In this document: positions 47,963 through 56,837 of the stretch, one piece after another
Layout of the letters: each line of letters begins with the position of its first letter
Numbering within the stretch: the first letter of the stretch is position 1
NCBI RefSeq assembly: GCF_002723955.1
Contig: NZ_BEWN01000005.1
Span: 62,001 to 126,000, forward strand
Source of the DNA: Gluconobacter frateurii
GTDB taxonomy: Bacteria > Pseudomonadota > Alphaproteobacteria > Acetobacterales > Acetobacteraceae
DNA length: 64,000 nt
Direction of reading: 5' to 3'
The notes under the pieces: generated by a model
What the model saw: the letters and a program-made list of their open reading frames with translations, nothing else
Told to the model about the DNA's origin: nothing
Databases searched by the model: none
Translations under genes and position numbers: made by a program

Positions 47963-48471
47963 CCGATTTTTCCAATCTTCCTTATCGCCCCAATGTGGGG
48001 GTTGCCCTTTTTGACCGGGACGGAAAACTGTTTGTTGCTCGCCGTGCAGACTTGCCAGGCGATATCTGGCAGTGCCCACAGGGCGGTATCGACGAGGGGG
48101 AAGATCCTCGGACTGCGGCTCTGCGTGAACTTGCGGAAGAAACAGGCTGCACACGCGCAACAGTTTTAGCCGAACGCTCCGACTGGCTGGCCTACGATCT
48201 ACCAGCAGCACTGATCGGACGGGCGCTCGGGGGGAAATACCGCGGCCAGACCCAGAAATGGTTTGTTCTCGGTTTCGAAGGGAACGATAGCGACATCCGG
48301 CTGGATCTGCATACCCCAGCAGAATTCGATCTTTGGGAATGGATCGAACCGAAAGACCTCCTTAAGCGCAACCTGGGCTTCAAACAGGAGCTTTACGAAA
48401 AGCTGCTGCCTGAACTGAAAGCGCTCTATCAGGCCGCTTCCAAGGACTGGCTGCGCACCAACCGGGCATAA
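47959..48471 (+). CDS. rppH: RNA pyrophosphohydrolase
   Basis: A 170-residue Nudix hydrolase that removes pyrophosphate from 5' ends of transcripts to start decay. The Nudix box is complete at 42-64 (GGIDEGEDPRTAALRELAEE). Other family signatures: RPNVGVALFDRDGKLFVARR at the start and KYRGQTQKWFVLGFEG in the middle. ATG 47959 overlaps the preceding stop (ATGA). The last 43 nt overlap the 3' end of the convergent ABC transporter gene. Confidence 0.95.
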   Translation: MTDFSNLPYRPNVGVALFDRDGKLFVARRADLPGDIWQCPQGGIDEGEDPRTAALRELAEETGCTRATVLAERSDWLAYDLPAALIGRALGGKYRGQTQKWFVLGFEGNDSDIRLDLHTPAEFDLWEWIEPKDLLKRNLGFKQELYEKLLPELKALYQAASKDWLRTNRA

Positions 48472-50183
48472 AGGCCGTCTTTCTTTAGCAACTCTGCATG
48501 CGATCCTGCCTCTACAGCCCGGCCATCATCCATCACGACAATCACATCTGCGGACTGAACCGTTGAAAGACGATGCGCCACAATCACCGTAGTACGCCCG
48601 GTCCGCAGAGTGGCAAGTGCGCCCTGCACACGAGATTCGCTTTCTGAATCCAACGCACTTGTCGCTTCATCAAGCAGCAGAACACGAGGGTCTCGCAGAA
48701 GGGCACGTGCGAGCGCTACACGCTGCCTTTGGCCGCCCGAAAGACGACGGCCGCCTGGCCCAACGCGGGTTTCCAGACCATGCGGGAGGTTGTCCGTAAA
48801 ATCGACAGCCGCCATCCGACAAGCCGCCTCCACTTCTTCCCGGCTCGCGTCCGGCCGACCAATCCAGATATTTTCGATCAGAGAAAGATCGAACAACGTC
48901 GTGTCCTGACTGACATACGCGATCGCATCGCGCAGGGAGGCCACCTGCACATCCCTGATATCGACACCTTCAAGCAGGATACGCCCACCCGACACGTCAT
49001 GCAGACGCGGGATCAGTGACAACGCTGTTGATTTTCCTGCTCCACTCGGCCCAACAAGAGCCACCGTCTGACCTGGCTGCACATCCAGCGTCAGACCGGC
49101 CAGTCCCACCCGACCATCTTCGTACTGATAGGATGCCTGTTCGAAAACAAGATGCCCCTTGCCGCCGGGCAAAGACACGGCATCCGTACGGTCAATAACC
49201 GCAGGCGGCTCATCAATGACGGCAAAAACACGCGCCAGTCCGGCAAGACCTTCCTGCATCGCCGTGTTGAGAGAACCCAGCGCACGGATGGGCCGGGCGG
49301 CTGTCAGGAGAGCCGTAATAAAAGCTGTAAAGTCTCCAAGCGTTGCCCCGCCCATGGCCGCGCGCCAGCCCGCAAATCCCAGAACAACGGCCACAGCTGT
49401 TCCGCCCAGAACCTCCAGAACCGGATCAACACGCGCGCGCCCTTTTGCGATGCGCAGGAATGCCGTGTGCAGCAGATCAAGTGACTGGTCGACACGGCTG
49501 CTCTCACGGTCTTCCATCCGGTAAATCCGGACCTGCCGTGCCAGCGCAAAACTTTCGTTCAGGAGCGCAGACGTCTCACCGATCTGCTCCTGCATTCCGC
49601 CAGACGCCCGGCGCACTTTCTTGCCCAGCTTCTGAATCGGAACAGCAGCGACGGGGTACAGCACCAAGGCAATAAGGCTCAGTTCCCAGTCCGCCCAGAT
49701 CATGGCGGCCACCAAGCCGACAACTGTCACGGCATCACCCAGTGCGTTCACAACACGCACCATGGCTTCCCGGATGGAAACGGCATCTGTTGTAAATCGC
49801 GCAGCCCACTGGGCAGGCGCTTCGCGCTCGATACGCGACACATCGGTCTGCAGAGAATGTTTGAACATGCGGGACTGCAACCCGCGGATAACCGTCAGAA
49901 CGAGCCCCTGAACGGCGATTGTCTGCCCGTATTGGGAAGCTGCTTTCAGTGTGGTCACAATCACGACCAGCGCTGGCACCTGATACAAAATCCGAGGGTC
50001 CTGCGCGGCAAACATGTCCACGGCGCGCTTGATGACGACCGGATAAAGCGCGGTCAGGCTGGCCATTAGAACGGTCAGCACAATCACAGTCACGATCTGA
50101 CGAACGTGATGCCGCATTTCGTCCCGCCAGATTCTGCGGATCAGAATCTGGCTATCTGTATCAAGGGCTGTCTTTCTGCTCAT
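48429..50183 (-). CDS. ABC transporter, fused permease and ATPase (MsbA-like)
   Basis: A 584-residue half-transporter. Six membrane helices in residues about 25-310 (ABC_membrane type), then an ATPase domain with Walker A GPSGAGKST, signature LSGGQRQRVALARALL and Walker B VLLLDEATSALD. Overall it looks like lipid or drug exporters of the MsbA group; the alphaproteobacterial homologues are often called MsbA-like, but the substrate is not proven. The 3' end overlaps rppH on the other strand by 43 nt. Confidence 0.93.
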   Translation of the reverse strand: MSRKTALDTDSQILIRRIWRDEMRHHVRQIVTVIVLTVLMASLTALYPVVIKRAVDMFAAQDPRILYQVPALVVIVTTLKAASQYGQTIAVQGLVLTVIRGLQSRMFKHSLQTDVSRIEREAPAQWAARFTTDAVSIREAMVRVVNALGDAVTVVGLVAAMIWADWELSLIALVLYPVAAVPIQKLGKKVRRASGGMQEQIGETSALLNESFALARQVRIYRMEDRESSRVDQSLDLLHTAFLRIAKGRARVDPVLEVLGGTAVAVVLGFAGWRAAMGGATLGDFTAFITALLTAARPIRALGSLNTAMQEGLAGLARVFAVIDEPPAVIDRTDAVSLPGGKGHLVFEQASYQYEDGRVGLAGLTLDVQPGQTVALVGPSGAGKSTALSLIPRLHDVSGGRILLEGVDIRDVQVASLRDAIAYVSQDTTLFDLSLIENIWIGRPDASREEVEAACRMAAVDFTDNLPHGLETRVGPGGRRLSGGQRQRVALARALLRDPRVLLLDEATSALDSESESRVQGALATLRTGRTTVIVAHRLSTVQSADVIVVMDDGRAVEAGSHAELLKKDGLYARLVRSQSLEAA

Positions 50184-50230
50184 GCGAGGGGGTTTAGCAG
50201 GCCTCTGGAAAACTGCGAAACCAGACGGTT

Positions 50231-51442
50231 TCAGTCCGATTTCCGCGCCATTTCGGATGTTTTTACCAAATAGGCCAGACAGGCTTTCCCGTCCGGTCTA
50301 CAGCCCTCCTTCAGCCACCAGGATTGCCCGGCCTTCAGCCACGCTCCCATGGCAGGCCCGGGCAGCAATCCAGCATCTTTTGCATCCTGCCCAGTCAACG
50401 GAAAAACCGGCTGAGGCAATTGCTGCAAACGCTCTCTGAAAACATCCCATCCCTTATCCCGGGCACCTAGAGCAAAGGCCTGCGTCAACCAGCTTCTGTC
50501 GAGAAGAACGGGAAGTGACTGCTGAAACCGAGCCCGGCGGAGATCATCGTCTGACATGGCAGGCCCAAGGGTCGGCGTATTGTCTCCAAATTGTCGAAGC
50601 CGGTCCCGTTCCGCATTCGACAGCTTCAGCCGCTCACCCAGACCGCTCCAGTCGGCATGGCAAAGCGCGAACAATCGCAGAAGAGCCTCTTCAGGAGCCT
50701 GACACGCCAAAAGCCTGCGCAATGCATGAACATCCGAAGCGGGGACAAGATGCGCCAGCAGTCCCACGTCTTTCATAACTGAAAGCGTTTCCACAACCCG
50801 TGGACCAGTCAGAATTCTTAGCAATTCGGAAGCAATGCGTTCGGCCGATAACGCATCAATCAGCTCCAACCGCTTCGATATTGCATGACAAGCCTCCGCA
50901 TCGGGTTCGCCGTGACCGTACCGCGCGTCGAACCGGAAAAACCTGAGCGCTCTGAGCGCATCTTCATCAATCCTGCGTCCTGCCTCCCCAACAAAACGGA
51001 CACGATGATCGGCCAGATCCTGAATGCCACCGAAATAATCATGCAGCACGTCATGCCGATCTAGCGACATGGCGTTAATGGTGAAGTCCCGCCGCGCCGC
51101 ATCTTCGGCCCAGTCCGTCGTCCAGGCAACGACAGCATGTCGGCCGTCCGTTTCTTCATCGCGACGCAGGGTTGTAATTTCGTAAGGTTCGCCCCGGATG
51201 ACAGCCGTTACGGTCCCATGTGCCAGCCCGGTGGGGATAACCTTCACGCCCCCGGCCTTCAGGATTTTCAGAACATCTTCCGGCGCATCCGATGTGGCCA
51301 GATCAAGATCATGAACAGGCACGCCCCGGAGAAGATCCCGAACCGAACCGCCAACCAGTCGAGCTTCTGGCAACAGAGCCCACAACTCATCCAGACCGCG
51401 TCGATCCTTCAGGCGGGACAGAAGCCCTGAGGGATCGCTCAT
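50231..51442 (-). CDS. cca: CCA tRNA nucleotidyltransferase
   Basis: A 403-residue class II enzyme that builds or repairs the 3' CCA end of tRNA. The nucleotidyltransferase core is at the N-terminus (VGGSVRDLLRG at 30-40, DLDLAT at 45-50), followed by the nucleotide-recognition RRDFTINAMSLD and RIDEDALRALRFFRF. C-terminal helical domain to 403. Its start overlaps the stop of the DUF1285 gene (51439-51442), an arrangement shared by many alphaproteobacteria. Confidence 0.95.
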   Translation of the reverse strand: MSDPSGLLSRLKDRRGLDELWALLPEARLVGGSVRDLLRGVPVHDLDLATSDAPEDVLKILKAGGVKVIPTGLAHGTVTAVIRGEPYEITTLRRDEETDGRHAVVAWTTDWAEDAARRDFTINAMSLDRHDVLHDYFGGIQDLADHRVRFVGEAGRRIDEDALRALRFFRFDARYGHGEPDAEACHAISKRLELIDALSAERIASELLRILTGPRVVETLSVMKDVGLLAHLVPASDVHALRRLLACQAPEEALLRLFALCHADWSGLGERLKLSNAERDRLRQFGDNTPTLGPAMSDDDLRRARFQQSLPVLLDRSWLTQAFALGARDKGWDVFRERLQQLPQPVFPLTGQDAKDAGLLPGPAMGAWLKAGQSWWLKEGCRPDGKACLAYLVKTSEMARKSD

Positions 51443-52032
51443 GGCTGACGCGAAAGCGGGAAGAAACAGTCCTGACTCCAGACGCCCAGACAGGGTTTTC
51501 CTTCTGCATGTCCCGGGACCGCCAATGCCGCAAGTTCGAAATGAACGGAACGACTGATTCGCGCACGGATAGGAAAGTCGCCCTCCCCGTCACGCAGGTG
51601 AACATATGGGATCGCACCACAGTCATCGACGGGCCGATCCCAGTCGCAGGAGATCGGATGATCCGGCCCCACACAGACGAGTTCATCCATATTTGTCCGG
51701 AAACAGAGCGTCTGGTGTCGGCCACAGCTTCCCCGGAAATCAAGCTCAACCGCGATGTAAGGAACATCCTCCACCTGAATGACGCCGCTTTCCATGGGCG
51801 TTTTGAGCCAATATGTGCCTTCCGCATCCCGCGTCAGCATGGACGAAAACATGCAAAGCATCGCTTTTCGGGTTACCGGAGAGCCGCGATAGAGCCACGT
51901 CCCGTCCCTGCGGATCAGGAAAGGAAGCTGGCGTACACCAGCACCAGATGCTGTTGCAGTGACGGTTTCGGATGCCCCTGGTGCGGGGAAAACGTCGGAT
52001 CGGGAGGCATCCCGACAATCATGCGCGCTCAA
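51439..52032 (-). CDS. DUF1285 domain-containing protein
   Basis: A 197-residue protein of the DUF1285 family. The characteristic pattern is present: LPFLIRRDGTWLYRGSPVTR, then EGTYWLKTPMESGVIQVEDV and PYIAVELDF. The TTG start at 52032 is supported by GGAGGG a few bases upstream (CCGGAGGGAAAA). Function unknown; the gene lies between cca and the MoxR-type cluster, which is a common alphaproteobacterial order. Structures of the family suggest a beta-rich fold, but no activity is established. Confidence 0.92.
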   Translation of the reverse strand: MSAHDCRDASRSDVFPAPGASETVTATASGAGVRQLPFLIRRDGTWLYRGSPVTRKAMLCMFSSMLTRDAEGTYWLKTPMESGVIQVEDVPYIAVELDFRGSCGRHQTLCFRTNMDELVCVGPDHPISCDWDRPVDDCGAIPYVHLRDGEGDFPIRARISRSVHFELAALAVPGHAEGKPCLGVWSQDCFFPLSRQP

Positions 52033-52126
52033 TTTTCCCTCCGGTTAAAATGAAAACTTCTCTTCTCACACCAAGTTGGGTGCAATCGAGCCTTGATGAA
52101 ACCCCCACACCTGTCAGACTGGTGAT

Positions 52127-53155
52127 ATGAGCGAGCAGCATTATTCTACCGGCGCCTCCGCCGGAACCCTCCAGGGCGAAGCAGATGTGGCCGAGGCCGA
52201 CCGTCTGGCCCCCGTTCTCCGCGATGTCCATAAGGCTATTGGCGGAATTGTGCTGGGACAGGACCGTGTGATCGAGCAGGTTCTCGTCACGATCCTCTCT
52301 GGCGGTCACGCGCTTCTGATGGGCGCGCCGGGTCTCGGCAAAACACTTCTCGTCAATACGGCCTCCCGCGTGCTGGGCCTGGATGCGACCCGTATTCAGT
52401 TCACGCCTGACCTCATGCCGTCCGACATTACAGGTGCGGAGATTCTCGATCAGGACGTCAACGGACAGCGGGCTTTCCGATTCCTGCCCGGCCCGATTTT
52501 CGGACAGCTTGTTCTGGCCGATGAAATCAACCGTGCCAGCCCACGGACCCAGTCCGCGCTTCTTCAAGCCATGGCCGAGCATCGCGTGACGCAGGGTGGC
52601 AAGGATTACGTCCTGCCATCGCCTTTCCACGTTCTCGCGACCCAGAATCCGATTGAGCAGGAAGGCACCTACCCGCTGCCGGAAGCCCAGCTCGACCGCT
52701 TCATGCTCCGCATTCCGCTGGATTTCCCAAATCGGGATGCAGAACGTCAAATGCTTCTGCAAACAACGGGCGCCACAACCGCCCACGCCCCCACTCTGAT
52801 GAACGCGACAACCCTTCTGGCTGCCCAGAAGCTGGTTCGGCGCCTGCCCGTGGGAGACAAGATCGTCGATGCCATTCTGGCCCTGACACGGTCCCTGCGC
52901 CCTGAAGATGCCTCTGCATCCCCAGACGTACGGGATGCGGTTTCTTTCGGACCAGGCCCCCGTGCCGCACAGGCCCTCATGATCGCCACCCGCGCCCGCG
53001 CCCTTCTGAACGGCCGTCTGGCACCAAGCCTTGATGACGTCGTGGCACTGGCCGAGCCGGTCCTGTCTCACCGTATCGGGCTTGGCTTCGGTGCAAGAGC
53101 TTCTGGCGTGACGGTCGAGGCCCTGATCCGCAAACAGGCCCAGACGATCCTCTGA
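52127..53155 (+). CDS. MoxR-family AAA ATPase
   Basis: A 342-residue ATPase of the MoxR class. Walker A GAPGLGKT at 66-73, Walker B LVLADEINRA near 126-135 and the sensor-type FHVLATQNPIEQEGTYPLPE are visible. MoxR proteins act as chaperones for assembly of complexes or metal-cofactor enzymes, usually with a VWA-domain partner. Here the partners are the three following genes. Start at ATG 52127 with no strong ribosome-binding site. Confidence 0.95.
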   Translation: MSEQHYSTGASAGTLQGEADVAEADRLAPVLRDVHKAIGGIVLGQDRVIEQVLVTILSGGHALLMGAPGLGKTLLVNTASRVLGLDATRIQFTPDLMPSDITGAEILDQDVNGQRAFRFLPGPIFGQLVLADEINRASPRTQSALLQAMAEHRVTQGGKDYVLPSPFHVLATQNPIEQEGTYPLPEAQLDRFMLRIPLDFPNRDAERQMLLQTTGATTAHAPTLMNATTLLAAQKLVRRLPVGDKIVDAILALTRSLRPEDASASPDVRDAVSFGPGPRAAQALMIATRARALLNGRLAPSLDDVVALAEPVLSHRIGLGFGARASGVTVEALIRKQAQTIL

Positions 53156-53160
53156 GTCCC

Positions 53161-54087
53161 GTGAAAAGCCCGACCGAAGCGCTCCGCGGCCTGTTCTCCC
53201 GCAAAAACAGCCGCCCATCAGAGTCCATGATCGCCCCGGCAGAGCGGCTAGCCCTGCCGGCCCTTCTTCTGCATGCTGAAAAAATTGCCGCCAGCCTTCA
53301 GGTTGGCACGCATGGGCGCAGACGGGCTGGCAACGGCGAAGACTTCTGGCAGTTTCGACCGTACAATGCCGGAGAGCCTGCGACGTCCATCGACTGGCGA
53401 CAATCCGCCCGTTCGCCAATCGACAATACGTTCTGGGTGCGGGAACGAGAGCGGGAAAACGCGCAGTCCCTGCTGATCTGGTGCGACCCGTCTCCCTCCA
53501 TGGACTGGCGCTCGGCGCCCACGCTGCCCACCAAACTCGAACGCGCCCAACTCTGCACGCTGGCTCTTGCTGGTGCCGCGCTCAGAGGTGGGGAAAAGGC
53601 CGGGCTTTTGACGGGGCCAGAAGCGGGACGCACGTTCGCTGGCCGTCAGGTGCTTGGACGTCTCGGTGAAGCCCTTCTCCATTCCTCGCCAGATGAACTG
53701 GAGCTCCCCCCTCTGGATGGTATTCCGCCGCAAACGGATCTCGTCCTCATCAGCGACTTTCTCTGGGAAGAAGACCGGATTGATGCCGTTCTCAAGCACT
53801 GCGCCAACCGGCCGGTCCGGACGCATCTGCTATGTATTCTCGATCCCGGTGAGCGCTCCCTCGACCAGAAGGGACGCATCCGGTTTTCCGGACTTGAAGG
53901 TGGCGTTCTGACCCTTCCCGCAGTCGAGAGCCTCGGGCCAGCTTACGAACAGGCCATGTCAGCACATCTCGCCGCCTTGCAGGGGAGCGCGGGCCGTCTC
54001 CACGCTGACTGCGTCATGCATGACACGTCACAGGATCCACTCCCGGCACTTCTGGCCCTTCATCTTGCCATGGGAGGCGGCCGATGA
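53161..54087 (+). CDS. DUF58 domain-containing protein
   Basis: A 308-residue cytoplasmic protein with the DUF58 signature YNAGEPATSIDWRQSARS and the VWA-like LLIWCDPSPSMDW segment (a partial MIDAS motif DPSPS). GTG start at 53161, six nt after moxR. No membrane helices, unlike many DUF58 proteins. In MoxR clusters the DUF58 protein is the usual second gene and probably the ATPase's partner. Overlaps the next start by four nucleotides (ATGA). Confidence 0.92.
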   Translation: MKSPTEALRGLFSRKNSRPSESMIAPAERLALPALLLHAEKIAASLQVGTHGRRRAGNGEDFWQFRPYNAGEPATSIDWRQSARSPIDNTFWVRERERENAQSLLIWCDPSPSMDWRSAPTLPTKLERAQLCTLALAGAALRGGEKAGLLTGPEAGRTFAGRQVLGRLGEALLHSSPDELELPPLDGIPPQTDLVLISDFLWEEDRIDAVLKHCANRPVRTHLLCILDPGERSLDQKGRIRFSGLEGGVLTLPAVESLGPAYEQAMSAHLAALQGSAGRLHADCVMHDTSQDPLPALLALHLAMGGGR

Positions 54088-56837
54088 TCTTTTTGTCCCC
54101 GCTTCTGCTCCTGGGCCTGCTGGCGCTCCCCGCCCTGTGGTGGCTTGTCCGCGCCACGCCGCCAGCTCCGCAGGAAAAAACCTTTCCCTCCCTGCTGCTG
54201 CTCAAGCGACTGACAACCCGGCGCGAAGATGCCGCGCGCTCACCGCTGTGGCTACTGATCCTGCGTATCGTTGCTGTTACTCTCGTTATTTTCGGACTCT
54301 CCAGACCAGTTCTTGTTCCGCACACGAATGACACGACGAATGGCCCGCTTCTGATCGTTCTCGACGATGGCTGGGCATCCATTCCACACTGGAATGAACG
54401 TGTCGCAGCGGCTCTGTCTCTGGGACAAACCGCTCTTCGCAATGGCAATCCTGTCACGGTCGTTCATGCCGCCCGATCTTCCGACGGTGCAATGCCTGAG
54501 CCATTCACAACGAATGACGGACACGCCCTGTCAGAATATCTGGAACATCTGCACGCACGCCCCTGGCCGGTTGATCGCTCCGGGCTGGCAGGTGTTCTTC
54601 AGCGGATTGACCTTTCCGACAAGCATGTCGTTGTTCTTTCTGACGGCCTCTCCTCACCCAACGACGCAGTTCTTCAGACTGCCTTAGGAAAGGCGCGCTC
54701 CATACAGGATATGCGCTGGAACCCCTGCGATATCCTCCGTCTGGCAGCGGGCCTCGGCCCGGACGGCGCACTTCACGCAAAGGTTGAAGGGCTGAACTGT
54801 CCTTCCCGAACCGTCACGATTCGAGCAGTGGCAGCCAATGGCGGCACGCTTGCCACCTTTCCAGCACAGGTTGGCGAAGACAAAACCCTAACCCTGCCGG
54901 CTCTGCTTCGGAATCAGCTCGATCATTTCGCGCTCGAAGGCATGGCAGGGCCAGCCACCACCGTTCTGCTTGGCGACGCCGGTCATCGCCGTCCGGTGGG
55001 CCTGTTGCAGACACCGGGCGATACAACCCCCCTCATCGGCTCGGCATTCTTCCTGAACCACGCCCTCGACACACTGTCAGAGCGTCGGAACGGCGATGCG
55101 ACCGCACTGCTCGGTTCGTCTCTTTCTGTTCTGGTCGCAACGGATGGCGCACTTTCTGGAGATCAAACCCGCAAGCGTGTTCTGGAGTGGGTGCGACACG
55201 GTGGAATGCTCATCCGCTTTGCTGGTCCCGGCCTTGCCGCAGAACAATCTCCCCAGCAGGACGATACCTCAGGCGAAACGCAAGATGCTCTTCTGCCCGT
55301 TCCCCTGATGAACGGAATGCGCCAGTTGGGAGGCCCCATGTCCTGGGGCAAACCACAGGCACTGGAGTCCTTTCCGGCCTCTTCGCCTTTTGCGGATCTA
55401 AGTATTCCTCCTGATGTGACGGTCTCTCGTCAGGTCCTCGCAAAGCCCGAAACCGGCCTCCAGGATCATGTCTGGGCCGCGTTGGCAGACGGAACACCCC
55501 TCGTCACCGCCCGTACGGAAGGAAATGGGGAGATCGTCCTGTTCCACGTCACGGCCTCTCCCGACTGGTCCAATCTTCCCATTTCCGGGCTGTTCCCACA
55601 GATGCTGGAACGCCTGATTGAACGTTCCGCCGGTGTGGCCGGAAGCGGACCAACAGACCTTGCTCCATGGCGTATGCTCGACAGCGATGGCGGCCTCGTC
55701 ATGCCCCCTGCGGCCGCACGCTCCATTCATGGGAACGATCTTTCAAAGACGAGTATCAGCGTGACTCACCCTCCGGGTCTTTACGGCCCCGCGCATGGCA
55801 CCCGCGCGCTCAATGTTTCCGATCACGCTGCCCCTCTCAATGAAGAGCCCCTACTTGGCACCCACATTACGCCGGATGGCGCTCATCCGGACCGACCAAT
55901 CGGGCCATGGCTTCTGGCGGCTGGACTTCTGGTACTGCTCGTGGACTTCGCCCTGTCTCTCAGACGCCGCGGCCTGCTCGGACCGATAGCTGCGATACTG
56001 GTTCTGATCGCCATGCCGCAGGCACAGGCGCAGACAGCCAGCATTCCCCCCGCCCTCCCGGCCTCGGCTCCACAAGCAGCTCTCGAAACTCGTCTCGCGT
56101 ATGTCCTAACCGGGCATGACGATGTGGATGAAGCGTCAAAGGAAGGTCTTCAGGGCCTGTCCGATTATACCAGTGCGCGGAGTTCAGCGGCTCTCGGCCA
56201 TCCGGATGGCGTGCTACCCGGCAAAGATGATCTCGCGTTCTACCCGATGCTCTACTGGCCCATTACCGCAGATGCCCAACCCGATGCCGCTCGTACCAAG
56301 GCCCTGAATGCCTTCATGGATCACGGCGGTATCCTGCTGATCGATCAGCAGGGTGCAGGTACAGATATGGATGCCGGGTCTGGCGGTGCAGTCCGCGCGG
56401 CTCTGAAGCGCGTGACGGATGGGCTGATCATTCCCCCCCTCGCCAAACTAACGGACAAACACGTTCTGGGACACACCTTCTATCTTCTCCACAGCGGCTT
56501 TCCCGGCCGGATCAACGGTCAACCCGTTTATGTCGCCCGCAATGGGGACGAGGCGAATGATGACGTCAGTCCGGTCATTATCGGCAATGGAGACTGGGCG
56601 CATGCCTGGGCGGTCGATGCCTCCGGCAATCATCCTTATGCAGTCCTGCCCGGCGGAGATGACCAGCGCACACAGGCCTATCGCTTCGGGGTCAATATGG
56701 TGCTTTACGCCCTGACGGGAAACTACAAGAGCGATCAGGCTCACTACCCTGAAATGCTGCGCCGGCTGGGGCAGGACAATCCAGACGGCCAGACCAATAC
56801 TGGCAGCACAGACGAAGACGAGGAGGACGCGCCATGA
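54084..56837 (+). CDS. BatA/aerotolerance-type membrane protein with C-terminal DUF4159
   Basis: A 917-residue protein. N-terminal BatA domain with two membrane helices (MIFLSPLLLLGLLALPALWW, LLILRIVAVTLVIFGL), a VWA-like region (GPLLIVLDDGWASIPHW), a long extracytoplasmic part, a central membrane helix near 615 (LLAAGLLVLLVDFALSL) and a C-terminal DUF4159 domain from about residue 675 (TRLAYVLTGHDDVDEASKEG, MDHGGILLIDQQG). In this cluster type it likely anchors the MoxR/DUF58 machinery at the membrane. Function of DUF4159 is unknown. Confidence 0.88.
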   Translation: MIFLSPLLLLGLLALPALWWLVRATPPAPQEKTFPSLLLLKRLTTRREDAARSPLWLLILRIVAVTLVIFGLSRPVLVPHTNDTTNGPLLIVLDDGWASIPHWNERVAAALSLGQTALRNGNPVTVVHAARSSDGAMPEPFTTNDGHALSEYLEHLHARPWPVDRSGLAGVLQRIDLSDKHVVVLSDGLSSPNDAVLQTALGKARSIQDMRWNPCDILRLAAGLGPDGALHAKVEGLNCPSRTVTIRAVAANGGTLATFPAQVGEDKTLTLPALLRNQLDHFALEGMAGPATTVLLGDAGHRRPVGLLQTPGDTTPLIGSAFFLNHALDTLSERRNGDATALLGSSLSVLVATDGALSGDQTRKRVLEWVRHGGMLIRFAGPGLAAEQSPQQDDTSGETQDALLPVPLMNGMRQLGGPMSWGKPQALESFPASSPFADLSIPPDVTVSRQVLAKPETGLQDHVWAALADGTPLVTARTEGNGEIVLFHVTASPDWSNLPISGLFPQMLERLIERSAGVAGSGPTDLAPWRMLDSDGGLVMPPAAARSIHGNDLSKTSISVTHPPGLYGPAHGTRALNVSDHAAPLNEEPLLGTHITPDGAHPDRPIGPWLLAAGLLVLLVDFALSLRRRGLLGPIAAILVLIAMPQAQAQTASIPPALPASAPQAALETRLAYVLTGHDDVDEASKEGLQGLSDYTSARSSAALGHPDGVLPGKDDLAFYPMLYWPITADAQPDAARTKALNAFMDHGGILLIDQQGAGTDMDAGSGGAVRAALKRVTDGLIIPPLAKLTDKHVLGHTFYLLHSGFPGRINGQPVYVARNGDEANDDVSPVIIGNGDWAHAWAVDASGNHPYAVLPGGDDQRTQAYRFGVNMVLYALTGNYKSDQAHYPEMLRRLGQDNPDGQTNTGSTDEDEEDAP

